Shown here piece by piece: positions 26,787 through 34,506 of a stretch of DNA of 55,456 bases. The notes beneath the pieces are model-generated. The model was not told the DNA's origin. It ran no database searches and saw only the letters and a program-made list of their open reading frames with translations. Every line of letters begins with the position of its first letter. Position 1 is the stretch's first letter. Source of the DNA: an uncultured Bacteroidales bacterium (GTDB lineage: Bacteria > Bacteroidota > Bacteroidia > Bacteroidales > UBA932). The translations under genes and the position numbers were made by a program. The DNA lies in assembly GCA_905235675.1 (NCBI GenBank), contig CAJONC010000009.1:1-55456 (forward strand), read 5' to 3'.

Positions 26787-26812
26787 TAATTTTGCAATCT
26801 ACCGCAAAGATA
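26787..26812. promoter_or_regulatory. Overlapping divergent -7 boxes
   Basis: TAATTTTG on the plus strand (26787-26794) faces the NUDIX gene and TATCTTTG on the minus strand (26805-26812) faces the SRPBCC gene. Their transcripts would cross within the 51-base gap, giving leaders of about 25-30 bases that overlap each other. Confidence 0.5.
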
Positions 26813-26823
26813 GCAAAATTTAT

Positions 26824-27435
26824 ATGCACAGGATATACTTCGAGAAGCGCTGCATCATTATCTGCGACCCCGGCGACCAGGCTCTCGCCGATCCGAATTC
26901 GGTGGAGTTCCACATCGGGGAAAAGATTGATATTCACACCCTTGTACTGATGTTCGAGGCCTCGCAGGAGCTGTCCCGCATATATATTCCCGCAACCAAC
27001 ACCGACAAGGTATATCACCGTCTCTGCGCCGAATTCAGGGAAGTGAATGCCGCCGGAGGTCTGGTGAGCAACCGCCGCGGCGACTATCTGCTCATTAAGA
27101 GAAACGGGCTGTGGGATCTCCCTAAAGGGCACCAGGAAGATGGGGAGGACATCAAGCTGACAGCCCTGCGCGAGGTGCAGGAAGAGACGGGGGTGGACAG
27201 GCTCGAACTGCGCGACCTCATCTGCATCACCGACCACTGCTACCTGCGCGACGGCATCTGGCACCTGAAGCATACCTGGTGGTACGACATGCTCTACACC
27301 GATCCCGTAAATCTTACTCCCCAGCGTGAAGAAGATATAACCAAGGCCGCATGGGTCGCCAAATCCGGCCTTCCTCCCTACCTCACCAACACTTTCCCCT
27401 CTATTCAGGAAGTATTCCGCGAGGCGAGGGTGTAA
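26824..27435 (+). CDS. NUDIX hydrolase
   Basis: The 203-residue product has the complete Nudix box (GHQEDGEDIKLTALRE then VQEETGV, about residues 101-123) with the metal-binding REVQEE core. About 75 N-terminal residues precede the Nudix domain and form a separate small domain (YFEKRCIIICDPGDQALADPN), an arrangement I know from Bacteroidota NUDIX proteins without assigned substrate. The enzyme would hydrolyse a nucleoside diphosphate linked to another group; the substrate is unknown. It is monocistronic: 446 non-coding bases follow, and the upstream gene is divergent. Confidence 0.88.
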   Translation: MHRIYFEKRCIIICDPGDQALADPNSVEFHIGEKIDIHTLVLMFEASQELSRIYIPATNTDKVYHRLCAEFREVNAAGGLVSNRRGDYLLIKRNGLWDLPKGHQEDGEDIKLTALREVQEETGVDRLELRDLICITDHCYLRDGIWHLKHTWWYDMLYTDPVNLTPQREEDITKAAWVAKSGLPPYLTNTFPSIQEVFREARV

Positions 27436-27537
27436 AAAAGACGACACCGTAGCAATCCTGGCACCGCCGTTGCACGCAGGGCATTCAGGCAGCCATGTTC
27501 GCTGTCTAGTCCTGCTCTTTTTGGAAGGCATAGCGGC

Positions 27538-27578
27538 AAAAAAAAACACAATTTGGATACTATAAAAATTATAGTATC
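27538..27578 (-). terminator. Hairpin plus T-tract, minus strand
   Basis: A perfect 10-base-arm inverted repeat with a three-base loop (27556-27578, arms GATACTATAA/TTATAGTATC) is followed on the minus strand, after nine bases, by nine T (27538-27546). This would end a minus-strand transcript coming from the CRISPR-like repeat at 27615-27661. The stem is AT-rich, so termination may be weak. On the plus strand its right arm runs into a TATCTTTG promoter-like box (27575-27582). Confidence 0.5.
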
Positions 27579-27614
27579 TTTGCGGTGCAATTACACGGGG
27601 CACTCACCGACATC

Positions 27615-27661
27615 GTTGTGAATTGCTTTCGAATTACTATCTTTGACATACGGAAAACAAC
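27615..27661 (+). CRISPR. Solitary 47-bp unit resembling a type II CRISPR repeat
   Basis: The 47 bases begin GTTGTGAATTGCTTTC, contain TATCTTTGACA, and end GGAAAACAAC, so the ends (GTTGT/ACAAC) are complementary. In length, end sequences and the internal GCTTTC and TATCTTTGA blocks this matches the 47-bp repeats I know from Bacteroidota type II-C arrays, where the internal TATCTTTG also serves as promoter for the crRNA. Only one unit is present: neither 30 bases upstream nor downstream is there a second copy. It may be an orphan or decayed array, or the anti-repeat of a tracrRNA on the other strand. Confidence 0.5.
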
Positions 27662-27701
27662 TTATTGAAAATTAATCGTTATTTTTGCATCAAATCTTAC
27701 G

Positions 27702-27757
27702 ATAAGTCAAGACTGAAGGACTGGTTGCATCTCCAGGGAAGGTCTTGGCTTATTTTT
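27702..27757 (+). terminator. Hairpin with T-tract in the queA leader
   Basis: Arms at 27702-27713 and 27742-27753 pair over 12 positions with one G-T pair; an inner CTGG/CCAG stem (27721-27724 and 27733-27736) is separated by an asymmetric internal loop. Five T follow the outer stem (27753-27757). A TATTTTTG box at 27680-27687 lies just upstream, so a small RNA of about 65 nt or a terminated leader is possible. It lies 125 bases before queA. Confidence 0.5.
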
Positions 27758-27881
27758 CATTCAGCACATCAGGTGTTGTGAAAGTACCCAATAAGAAGTT
27801 AAAATGCAAAAGTTTAATTCATCTGAAACTTTTTGAAAGGGTATGCCGTATAATTAAAGTCTATTATCGATTTGACGACAG

Positions 27882-28934
27882 ATGAAACTTTCACAATTCA
27901 AATTTGACCTCCCGCAGGAAAGGGTAGCCACCGAACCCGTGCGCTGGAGAGACGAGTGCCGGCTCATGGTGCTGCACAAGAGCACCGGCGACATCGAGCA
28001 CAGGCAGTTCAAGGATATAATCGATTATTTCGGAAAGGGCGACCTCTTCGTGCTTAACGACTCCAAGGTCTTCCCCGCGAAACTCCTCGGAAAGAAAGAA
28101 AAGACGGGCGCCGACATCATGGTATTCCTGCTCCGCGAACTCAACAAGGAGCAGAAGCTCTGGGATGTAATCGTGGAGCCGGCCCGCAAGATACGTATCG
28201 GCAACAAGCTGTACTTCGGCGAGGACGAAAGCATGGTGGCGGAAGTCATAGATAACACCACCTCCCGCGGACGCACCCTGCGCTTCCTCTACGACGGCCC
28301 ATACGACGAATTCAAGGCGAGCCTGTTCGCCCTTGGCAAGACGCCCGTTCCCGAATGGGTGAAGGAGGATCCCACCCCCGAAGATGCGGAGAATTTCCAG
28401 ACCATCTTTGCCGAGCACGAAGGCGCGGTGTCCGCTCCTGCGGCAGGCCTGCACTTCAGCCGCGAGCTCTTCAACCGCATGATTCTCAGCGACATCGACA
28501 AAACATTCATCACCGTTCACATGGGCATAGGGCACTTCCGCAGGGTTGACGTGGAAGACCTGAGCAAGCACCGCATGGACGGGGAACGAATGATAATCAG
28601 CGAGGACTCCGCCGCCAAAATCAACGCGGCCAAGAGGTCGGGTCACAAGGTTCTCGCGGTCGGCGTAACCGTGGCAAGGGCCCTCGAGACCTATGTCACC
28701 ACCACCAACGAGGTGAAGGCCAACGACATCTGGACCAACAAGTTCATCTTCCCTCCCTACAGTTTCTCGATTCCCGATGCGTTCGTGTCCAATTTCCACA
28801 GGCCCGAATCCACGATGCTGATGTGCGTCGCGGCCTTCGGAGGATACAAGAACGTAATGAACGCGTACGACGTGGCGCTGAAGGAAGAGTATCGTTTCGG
28901 CCCTTACGGAGATGCCTTGCTGATAATAGATTAG
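27882..28934 (+). CDS. queA: S-adenosylmethionine:tRNA ribosyltransferase-isomerase
   Basis: The 350-residue product transfers and isomerises the ribosyl moiety of SAM onto preQ1-modified tRNA to give epoxyqueuosine, the penultimate step of queuosine synthesis. Family signatures are the N-terminal FDLPQERVATEPVRWRDECRL, NDSKVFPAKLLGKK near residue 60, EGAVSAPAAGLHFS near 185-200, HMGIGHFRRV near 215 and the C-terminal NFHRPESTMLMCVAAFGG. Length is normal. A terminator hairpin follows at 28963. No other queuosine gene is in the window. Confidence 0.97.
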   Translation: MKLSQFKFDLPQERVATEPVRWRDECRLMVLHKSTGDIEHRQFKDIIDYFGKGDLFVLNDSKVFPAKLLGKKEKTGADIMVFLLRELNKEQKLWDVIVEPARKIRIGNKLYFGEDESMVAEVIDNTTSRGRTLRFLYDGPYDEFKASLFALGKTPVPEWVKEDPTPEDAENFQTIFAEHEGAVSAPAAGLHFSRELFNRMILSDIDKTFITVHMGIGHFRRVDVEDLSKHRMDGERMIISEDSAAKINAAKRSGHKVLAVGVTVARALETYVTTTNEVKANDIWTNKFIFPPYSFSIPDAFVSNFHRPESTMLMCVAAFGGYKNVMNAYDVALKEEYRFGPYGDALLIID

Positions 28935-28962
28935 AGGTTAAAAAACAAATATCTGAACTTTT

Positions 28963-28987
28963 ACCCCCGTATTCTACCTACGGGGGT
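28963..28987 (+). terminator. Rho-independent terminator after queA
   Basis: Perfect nine-base arms ACCCCCGTA/TACGGGGGT with a seven-base loop are followed by GTTTCATTTC. The position directly after the queA stop and before dprA fits intrinsic termination. Confidence 0.7.
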
Positions 28988-29014
28988 GTTTCATTTCTGC
29001 ATAACTTGGACGCC

Positions 29015-30184
29015 ATGGAAGATTTACGATACGAGCGAATCTGCTCATGCGCCCTGGGCAGGATATTCGGATATGAACCGAAATATGCTATTGCCTTGAT
29101 ACAGTCTTTCGGATCGGCGGCGGAAGTGTTCAGGCTGGCTGCTGAGGACGACTTCCCGCTTATGGGCGCCTTCAGCAAATACAAGGGCAGGCTGAACCCA
29201 GGTGCCGTCAAGGAAGCCGAAAAAGAACTCGGGCGCCTGGAAGATATGGGCTGCCGTTACATCGCGTTCACCGAGGACTGTTATCCACCCTTGCTGAAAG
29301 ACTGCTGCGACGCCCCTCCGGGGCTGTATGTCCGCAGCTCTTCCCCGCCCGGTGAAGTCTTCGGAAGGAAGGACTTCATTGCGGTGGTGGGCACGAGGGA
29401 CATCTCCCCTTACGGCAGGGAATGCACCAGAAGGATAGTGGAGAACCTGACGGGAGCCGCCCCGACCATTGTAAGCGGGCTCGCGATAGGTGTGGACATC
29501 TGCGCCCACAACACCGCCCTCGACCTCGGGATACCCACCGTCGCCGTACTCCCCTGCGGCATCGACAGCGTTTATCCCCAGTCCCACCGCAAGGCCGCAA
29601 AGCGCATAGAATCGAGCCCCGGGAGCGCCCTTGTCACCGACTATCCGCCGGACACCTTTCCCGCGGCGCACACCTTCATCAGGCGCAACCGCATCATCGC
29701 CGGCCTGGCGCAGAAAACCATACTCGTGGAATCGAAGACCAAGGGAGGAGGACTGATAACATGCAGGTTGGCAGCGAGTTACGGAAGGGAGGTCTTTGCC
29801 GTACCGGGGCGCGTCGACGACTGGCGTTCAGCCGGATGCAACGCCCTGATAAGGAGAGGCGAGGCCGAGGCCGTCACCGACTTCGGCAACCTCGGGGAGC
29901 AACTGGGCCTCGGCCATCTCGAACCCCCGTGCAGGGCAGGCCTCATGGAGGCGGTGGAGGCCCGCTACGCCTCACTGCCCGTACCCTGCGAACGCAGTTC
30001 GCTAATGGAGACGGTGCGTATAATCCGCGACAACAACGGCATCAGCCTCGACGAAATCTGCTTCACCACCGGCAAGCCCTACAACGAGGTCAGCAGGCTT
30101 GCGGCGACCCTCGAATCCGACAAATTCATAGTCATAGACATAATGGGGCGCTGCCTTCTCTCCGACCGGTACTCAAAATCGTAG
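29015..30184 (+). CDS. dprA: DNA-processing protein DprA
   Basis: The 389-residue product binds incoming single-stranded DNA and loads RecA during natural transformation; in non-competent bacteria its role is unclear. The Rossmann-like DprA core spans about residues 75-290 with VVGTRDISPYGRE, SGLAIGVDICAHNTAL, VLPCGIDSVYPQSHR, FIRRNRIIAGLA and VESKTKGGGLIT. A small N-terminal helical domain precedes it, and a C-terminal winged-helix-like domain (about 325-385, NNGISLDEICFTTGKPYNEV) follows. The ATG at 29015 is chosen because upstream in-frame sequence overlaps queA and contains the terminator. Confidence 0.95.
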   Translation: MEDLRYERICSCALGRIFGYEPKYAIALIQSFGSAAEVFRLAAEDDFPLMGAFSKYKGRLNPGAVKEAEKELGRLEDMGCRYIAFTEDCYPPLLKDCCDAPPGLYVRSSSPPGEVFGRKDFIAVVGTRDISPYGRECTRRIVENLTGAAPTIVSGLAIGVDICAHNTALDLGIPTVAVLPCGIDSVYPQSHRKAAKRIESSPGSALVTDYPPDTFPAAHTFIRRNRIIAGLAQKTILVESKTKGGGLITCRLAASYGREVFAVPGRVDDWRSAGCNALIRRGEAEAVTDFGNLGEQLGLGHLEPPCRAGLMEAVEARYASLPVPCERSSLMETVRIIRDNNGISLDEICFTTGKPYNEVSRLAATLESDKFIVIDIMGRCLLSDRYSKS

Positions 30185-30192
30185 GATTTTTG

Positions 30193-30200
30193 TAATTTTG
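30193..30200 (+). promoter_or_regulatory. -7 box of the tatD-ansA unit
   Basis: TAATTTTG ends six bases before the tatD ATG at 30207, which supports that start and implies a nearly leaderless transcript. Confidence 0.5.
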
Positions 30201-30206
30201 CGTCCG

Positions 30207-30977
30207 ATGCGCTTTATAGACACACATACCCATTTTTACGATGAAAGGCTGCTGCCGGACGCGGACGCCGCGGTGCAGAGGGCGCTGGATGCGGGAGTTG
30301 AGAAGATGATCCAGGCCGATGTGGACGGCGGTGAAAGGGATCTGATGTGGGAAATCGGGCGGAAGTATCCGGGCATACTGTTCCAGATGGCGGGCCTGTA
30401 TCCGGGGTCGGTGAAGGAGGACTGGAGGAACGAGCTGGACCTGGTGAGGGACGCCGCGCTGCACAGGCCTGTAGTAGCCATAGGCGAGGTGGGCCTGGAC
30501 TATCACGAAGGTCTCGAATTCGCGAAGGAGCAGAAGGAGGTCCTCAGGCTGCAGCTCGAACTCGCCTCGGAGCTGGACCTGCCGGTGAACATACACCTGA
30601 GGGATGCGGTGGAAGACTTCCTGGGCGTCCTGAAAGACTGCAGGGGCCTTCAGCTCAGAGGGAACCTGCACTGTTTTTCGGCAAGTTACGAGCTATACGA
30701 ACAGGCCAACAGGTATGCAGATTTATCCGTAGGGATAGGAGGAGTGGCAACATTCAAAAATTCCAGGCTGCCGGAGACGCTGAAACGCATTCCAATGGAG
30801 AAAATCCTTCTGGAGACGGACGCCCCGTACCTGGCCCCGACGCCCCTCAGGGGCACCCGCAACGAAAGCGCGAACATTCCCCTGATTGCGGCCAAAATAG
30901 CTGAGGTGAAAGGCCTCGGCCTTGAGGAAGTCGCCGCACAGACTACTGCCAACGCCGAAAAACTATTCAGGATATGA
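30207..30977 (+). CDS. tatD: TatD-family metal-dependent deoxyribonuclease
   Basis: The 256-residue product is a TIM-barrel metallohydrolase of the TatD family (3'-5' DNA exonuclease activity is known in E. coli TatD). Metal ligands are recognisable: DTHTHF at residues 4-9, GEVGLDYH near 96, HLR near 132, HCFSAS near 155, and ETDAPYLAP near 205. Length is normal. An alternative TTG nine bases upstream is unlikely because it falls in the promoter box spacing. The stop overlaps the asparaginase start by four bases (ATGA). Confidence 0.93.
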   Translation: MRFIDTHTHFYDERLLPDADAAVQRALDAGVEKMIQADVDGGERDLMWEIGRKYPGILFQMAGLYPGSVKEDWRNELDLVRDAALHRPVVAIGEVGLDYHEGLEFAKEQKEVLRLQLELASELDLPVNIHLRDAVEDFLGVLKDCRGLQLRGNLHCFSASYELYEQANRYADLSVGIGGVATFKNSRLPETLKRIPMEKILLETDAPYLAPTPLRGTRNESANIPLIAAKIAEVKGLGLEEVAAQTTANAEKLFRI

Positions 30978-32002
30978 ACGAAAAATCATCGGTACTGATT
31001 ATTTACACCGGAGGAACCATAGGGATGAAGCAGGGCCCCAACGGCCTGGAGCCCTTCGACTTCTCGCAGATCCCCGACGAGGTGCCGGAACTGCGGAAGT
31101 TCGCGATAAAGCTCGACGCCTACACCTTCAATCCCCTTATCGACTCGTCCGACGTGGAACCGTCAATGTGGCGCAGGCTCGCGGAAATCATCCGTGACAA
31201 CTACGACTCCTACGACGGCTTCGTGGTGCTGCACGGCACCGACACGATGGCCTATTCCGCATCCGCTCTGAGCTTCATGCTCGACGGCCTTTCCAAGCCC
31301 GTGGTGTTCACCGGAAGCCAGCTTCCCGTGGGCAGCCCGCGCACCGACGGGAAGGAGAACCTCGTATCGGCGGTGGAGGTTGCCGCGGCAAAGCGCGGGG
31401 ACGGTTCCGCAATGGTGCCCGAGGTCTGTATCTACTTCGATTCCAAACTGATACGCGGAAACCGCGCCACCAAGGTCAACGCCACATCCTTCAGCGCCTT
31501 CAAGTCCCCTAACATTCCGCCCCTCGCGGAAGCGGGGATAAACATACGCTACAACGAAGCCCTCATCCGCCGTCCCTCGCTCGGCGGCGGTTTCAGAATC
31601 AGCACCACCCTCGACACCAGGGTGGCCATACTCAAGGTTCACCCCGGAATCACGGAGCAGGTGGCGCGCAACGTCCTGCTCGGGGAAGGCATCAGGGCCG
31701 TGATAATCGAAACCTACGGTTCGGGCAACGCAATCAGCAGGAAATGGTTTACCGACATAGTGGCGGAAAGCGCTGCAGGCGGGAAGATTCTGCTGAACGT
31801 AACCCAGTGCCTCGCCGGCGAAGTCAACATGGATCTCTACGCCACCGGAAGGGCCCTGCAGGCCGCCGGAGTGACCGGAGGAGGCGACATCACCACCGAG
31901 GCGGGACTTGCCAAATTATTTTATCTGATGGGCGAATTTACTGATAATGAAAAAGTAAAGTCTCTTCTCGGGCAGAACTTGAGGGGCGAAATCTCAAAAT
32001 AA
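30974..32002 (+). CDS. ansA: Type I (cytoplasmic) asparaginase
   Basis: The 342-residue product hydrolyses L-asparagine to aspartate and ammonia. The two catalytic threonine motifs are visible: TGGTIG at residues 12-17 and HGTDTM at 87-92. There is no signal peptide, which fits the low-affinity cytoplasmic type I enzyme. The C-terminal domain has the usual GSGN and NVTQC segments. It is coupled to tatD by an ATGA overlap; a gap of about 100 bases then separates it from exbB. Confidence 0.95.
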   Translation: MNEKSSVLIIYTGGTIGMKQGPNGLEPFDFSQIPDEVPELRKFAIKLDAYTFNPLIDSSDVEPSMWRRLAEIIRDNYDSYDGFVVLHGTDTMAYSASALSFMLDGLSKPVVFTGSQLPVGSPRTDGKENLVSAVEVAAAKRGDGSAMVPEVCIYFDSKLIRGNRATKVNATSFSAFKSPNIPPLAEAGINIRYNEALIRRPSLGGGFRISTTLDTRVAILKVHPGITEQVARNVLLGEGIRAVIIETYGSGNAISRKWFTDIVAESAAGGKILLNVTQCLAGEVNMDLYATGRALQAAGVTGGGDITTEAGLAKLFYLMGEFTDNEKVKSLLGQNLRGEISK

Positions 32003-32104
32003 GTATTGGGATATGAATTTTTTTTGCTAAATTGCGCTGATTTATATGCAGAGAATATAAGTTAAACCAAATAAAATTATCAATCAAATTACTAAAAAAC
32101 AGTT

Positions 32105-32911
32105 ATGAAAAAGTTGTTTACGGTTCTTGCAGCAGCAGCCCTCATGGCCTTCACTGCAAACTTTGCAATCGCCCAGGATGGTGCAGCTGCCGATGAGCAG
32201 GTTGCCACTGAGGAAGTAGTCGAGGCTCCCGCCAGCGACGCCGCCGCCCTCACTGACGAACCTACCGAGGTTCCTCTTACCCAGGCACTCAAGACCAAGT
32301 TCATCGAAGGTGGTGCAGGATTCATGTCCCTCATCATCATCTGCCTTGTCATCGGTCTTGCACTCGCCATCGAGCGTATCCTTTACCTCTCCTTCTCCAC
32401 CATCAACACCAAGAAGCTCGTCGCAAAAGTCGAGGACGCTCTTGCACAGGGTGGCGTAGAGGCTGCAAAGGATGTCTGCCGCAATACCCGCGGTCCTATC
32501 GCACAGATGTACTATCAGGCTCTCATGCACTATGACCAGGGTATCGACGTCGTCGAGAAGAACATCGTTTCCGCAGGCTCCGTCCAGAACAGCGAGCTTG
32601 AGAAAGGCCTCAGCTGGATCGGACTCTTCATCGCCATCGCCCCTTCACTCGGATTCCTCGGTACCGTTATCGGTATGATCCAGGCATTCGACGATATCCA
32701 GAAGGCCGGTGACATCAGCCCGAACGTCGTTGCAGGAGGTATGAAGGTCGCCCTTATCACCACTGTGGCAGGTCTCATCGTCGCTATGATTCTCCAGGTG
32801 TTCTACAACTACATCCTTGCCAAGATCGAGAGCATTACCATCGACATGGAATCCAGCTCCATCGAAATCGTGGATGTGCTTACCAAGTACGCCGAGAACG
32901 AAAAGAAGTAA
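32105..32911 (+). CDS. exbB: ExbB/MotA/TolQ-type proton-channel protein
   Basis: The 268-residue product is the ExbB-like stator of the TonB energising motor. It has an N-terminal signal-like helix (MKKLFTVLAAAALMAFTANFAIA) and a 35-residue acidic, Ala/Glu-rich periplasmic segment, then TM1 (about 72-95), a long cytoplasmic loop, TM2 (GLFIAIAPSLGFLGTVIGMIQAF, about 175-198) and TM3 (VALITTVAGLIVAMILQVFYNYI). The acidic extension before TM1 is longer than in E. coli ExbB but I know it from Bacteroidota homologues. It leads the exbB - small membrane protein - exbD - exbD operon, which ends at the terminator at 34458. Confidence 0.93.
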   Translation: MKKLFTVLAAAALMAFTANFAIAQDGAAADEQVATEEVVEAPASDAAALTDEPTEVPLTQALKTKFIEGGAGFMSLIIICLVIGLALAIERILYLSFSTINTKKLVAKVEDALAQGGVEAAKDVCRNTRGPIAQMYYQALMHYDQGIDVVEKNIVSAGSVQNSELEKGLSWIGLFIAIAPSLGFLGTVIGMIQAFDDIQKAGDISPNVVAGGMKVALITTVAGLIVAMILQVFYNYILAKIESITIDMESSSIEIVDVLTKYAENEKK

Positions 32912-32935
32912 TTTTACCCCGTAAATCCGGACAGA

Positions 32936-33379
32936 ATGAAAAAATACAGCAAAATATCAAAGTTGTTGATGATAGTGCTTATCCTCGTCAGCGCAGTGCT
33001 CCTCGTCTGGGGCTTTGCAGCGGGATGGGAGAAGAATAAATGGCTGCCCGTGGACGTGCTGCTTGACTGGGCCTACATAATGGTGGTCCTCACCCTCGCG
33101 GCTGTCGTATTCGTGGGTATAGGCATCAATGTCGTCAACGAGCCGAAAAGCCTTGTCAAGATGGGCATCGGCCTTGCTGCGATTGCCGTGGTCTGCCTGA
33201 TTGCATACATTCTCGCACCCGGCGCCCCCGCAGTCGGCCTCATCACCGAACAGCCTTCGGCTTCCACCCTCAAACTGACTGATACCGTCCTTTACCTGAC
33301 CTATTTCTCCGGCATCCTGGCAATCATTGCCATCGTCGTCGGCGAAATCCGTCTTTCCATCACAAACAAAAAAGGTTAA
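32936..33379 (+). CDS. Four-helix membrane protein in the ExbB/D operon
   Basis: The 147-residue product has about four transmembrane segments (near residues 10-28, 43-63, 78-95 and 120-140) separated by short loops and carries no motif I recognise. Its position between exbB and the first exbD, 25 bases after one and seven before the other, suggests an accessory subunit or assembly factor of the TonB motor. That role is inferred from context only. Confidence 0.8.
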   Translation: MKKYSKISKLLMIVLILVSAVLLVWGFAAGWEKNKWLPVDVLLDWAYIMVVLTLAAVVFVGIGINVVNEPKSLVKMGIGLAAIAVVCLIAYILAPGAPAVGLITEQPSASTLKLTDTVLYLTYFSGILAIIAIVVGEIRLSITNKKG

Positions 33380-33385
33380 TGTACT

Positions 33386-33961
33386 ATGGCAAAGACCCCC
33401 GAGATTAATTCTAGCTCAACGGCCGACATCGCTTTCCTCCTGCTCTGCTACTTCCTCATGACTACGACCATGGGCAGCCAGACCGGACTCAGCCGTCGTC
33501 TGCCTCCTATGCCGGATCCCAACCAAAAGGTAGAGGACCAGAAGGTTAACCGTCGCAACATCATCGTTGTGAAGATTAACTCTGCCGACAGAATTATGGC
33601 CGGTAACGATGCCATCGACGTCAGTCAGCTCAAGGACAAGATCAAGATTTTCCTTACCAACCCCACCGACGACCCTTCCCTTCCCGAGCTTAAGCCCACC
33701 GAAATCGAAGGTCTCGGCACCCGCAACGTCAGCAAGGGCGTAATTTCCCTGCAGAACGACCGCGGTACCAGTTATCAGGCGTACATCGCCGTTCAGAACG
33801 AGCTTGTAAAGGCCGTCAACGAACTTCGCGACGAAGCCTCGATGCGTGAGTTTGGAAAGAAATTCATTGCACTTGACGAAGATCAGCAGAAAATCATAAA
33901 GGACCTCGTGCCTCAGCAGATTTCCGAGGCAGAGCCCAAGGATGTAGGACGCAGAAGATAG
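33386..33961 (+). CDS. exbD: ExbD/TolR-family protein (first)
   Basis: The 191-residue product has a short cytoplasmic N-terminus, one transmembrane helix (about residues 13-30) containing the proton-carrying aspartate in SSTADIAFLLLCYFL, and a periplasmic domain. The periplasmic part is longer than in E. coli ExbD (about 140 residues), ending in a charged helical tail (QQKIIKDLVPQQISEAEPKD). It is followed 12 bases later by a second exbD, and both probably pair with the ExbB upstream. Confidence 0.9.
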   Translation: MAKTPEINSSSTADIAFLLLCYFLMTTTMGSQTGLSRRLPPMPDPNQKVEDQKVNRRNIIVVKINSADRIMAGNDAIDVSQLKDKIKIFLTNPTDDPSLPELKPTEIEGLGTRNVSKGVISLQNDRGTSYQAYIAVQNELVKAVNELRDEASMREFGKKFIALDEDQQKIIKDLVPQQISEAEPKDVGRRR

Positions 33962-33973
33962 GAGGATACAACC

Positions 33974-34438
33974 ATGTCAATGTTCAAAAAAGCAGAAAAG
34001 AAAACAACTCCCGGTATTTCATCGGGGTCGCTCTCTGATATTGTGTTCATGCTCCTGTTCTTCTTCATGGTGACAACCCAGATGAGGGACACCGAGAACA
34101 AGGTCGTCGTGAAACTTCCCGATGCTTCCGAATCCGTAAAGCTCGAGCGCAAGGACCTCTCTTCCTACATCAACGTCGGAACCCCTATCAAGAGCCTTCA
34201 GGCCCAGTACGGTACCGACGCACGTATCCAGCTCAACGACTCTTTCAAGACCGTGGATGACATCCGCGACTTCGTTGCAGCCGAACGCGACTCGAAGAGC
34301 GAGGCAGACCGTTCTTTCATGACCATCTGCATCCGTGCCGACCAGGACGTAAGAATGGGTATCATTACCGACATAAAGCAGGAGCTGCGACGCTGCTCCG
34401 CTCTGAAGATAATGTACTCTGCAAGAAAGGGCGAATAA
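33974..34438 (+). CDS. exbD: ExbD/TolR-family protein (second)
   Basis: The 154-residue product is a second ExbD with the motor aspartate at residue 22 (SGSLSDIVFMLLFFFMVT) in its single helix, and a shorter periplasmic domain (DVRMGIITDIKQELRRCSALKIMYS) close to the normal family length. Two non-identical ExbD proteins beside one ExbB suggest a heteromeric motor, as known in other Bacteroidota. A clear terminator follows 20 bases after the stop. Confidence 0.92.
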   Translation: MSMFKKAEKKTTPGISSGSLSDIVFMLLFFFMVTTQMRDTENKVVVKLPDASESVKLERKDLSSYINVGTPIKSLQAQYGTDARIQLNDSFKTVDDIRDFVAAERDSKSEADRSFMTICIRADQDVRMGIITDIKQELRRCSALKIMYSARKGE

Positions 34439-34457
34439 TTCCCGCCCGAAACTGAAA

Positions 34458-34490
34458 AAGGCGGTGACTCATAAGGGATCACCGCCTTTT
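34458..34490 (+). terminator. Rho-independent terminator of the ExbB/D operon
   Basis: Perfect ten-base arms AAGGCGGTGA/TCACCGCCTT (34458-34467 and 34479-34488) with an 11-base loop are followed by a run of T. It separates the exb operon from asnS. Confidence 0.85.
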
Positions 34491-34506
34491 TAATTTTAAT
34501 GTTACA

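Larger units (their letters stand above)
27538..27661 (-). ncRNA. Candidate tracrRNA-like small RNA
   Basis: Read on the minus strand, a near-consensus box TAATTTTC (27667-27674) would start a transcript at about 27661, the first base of the complement of the CRISPR-like repeat. Then come a short GUGC/GCAC hairpin region (about 27582-27608), the terminal hairpin at 27556-27578 and a T-tract. Anti-repeat, hairpin, terminal hairpin and U-run is the order found in tracrRNAs of type II systems. There is no cas9 in the window and the full genomic repeat is not known, so this is a hypothesis only; length would be about 120 nt. Confidence 0.3.

Noticed and set aside
26314..27603. A 429-codon open frame on the minus strand covering the NUDIX gene
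   Set aside because: Only the C-terminal 152 codons look like a real protein; the rest is the reverse of the NUDIX gene, which has a complete Nudix box.
27702..27757. preQ1 riboswitch before queA
   Set aside because: The CTGG...CCAG loop recalls preQ1-I hairpins, but the A-rich tail that forms the pseudoknot is absent and the downstream side pairs as a terminator instead.
27615..27800. A multi-unit CRISPR array
   Set aside because: Sequence at the expected positions of a second repeat is unrelated; the GTTGTGAA at 27775 matches only eight bases.
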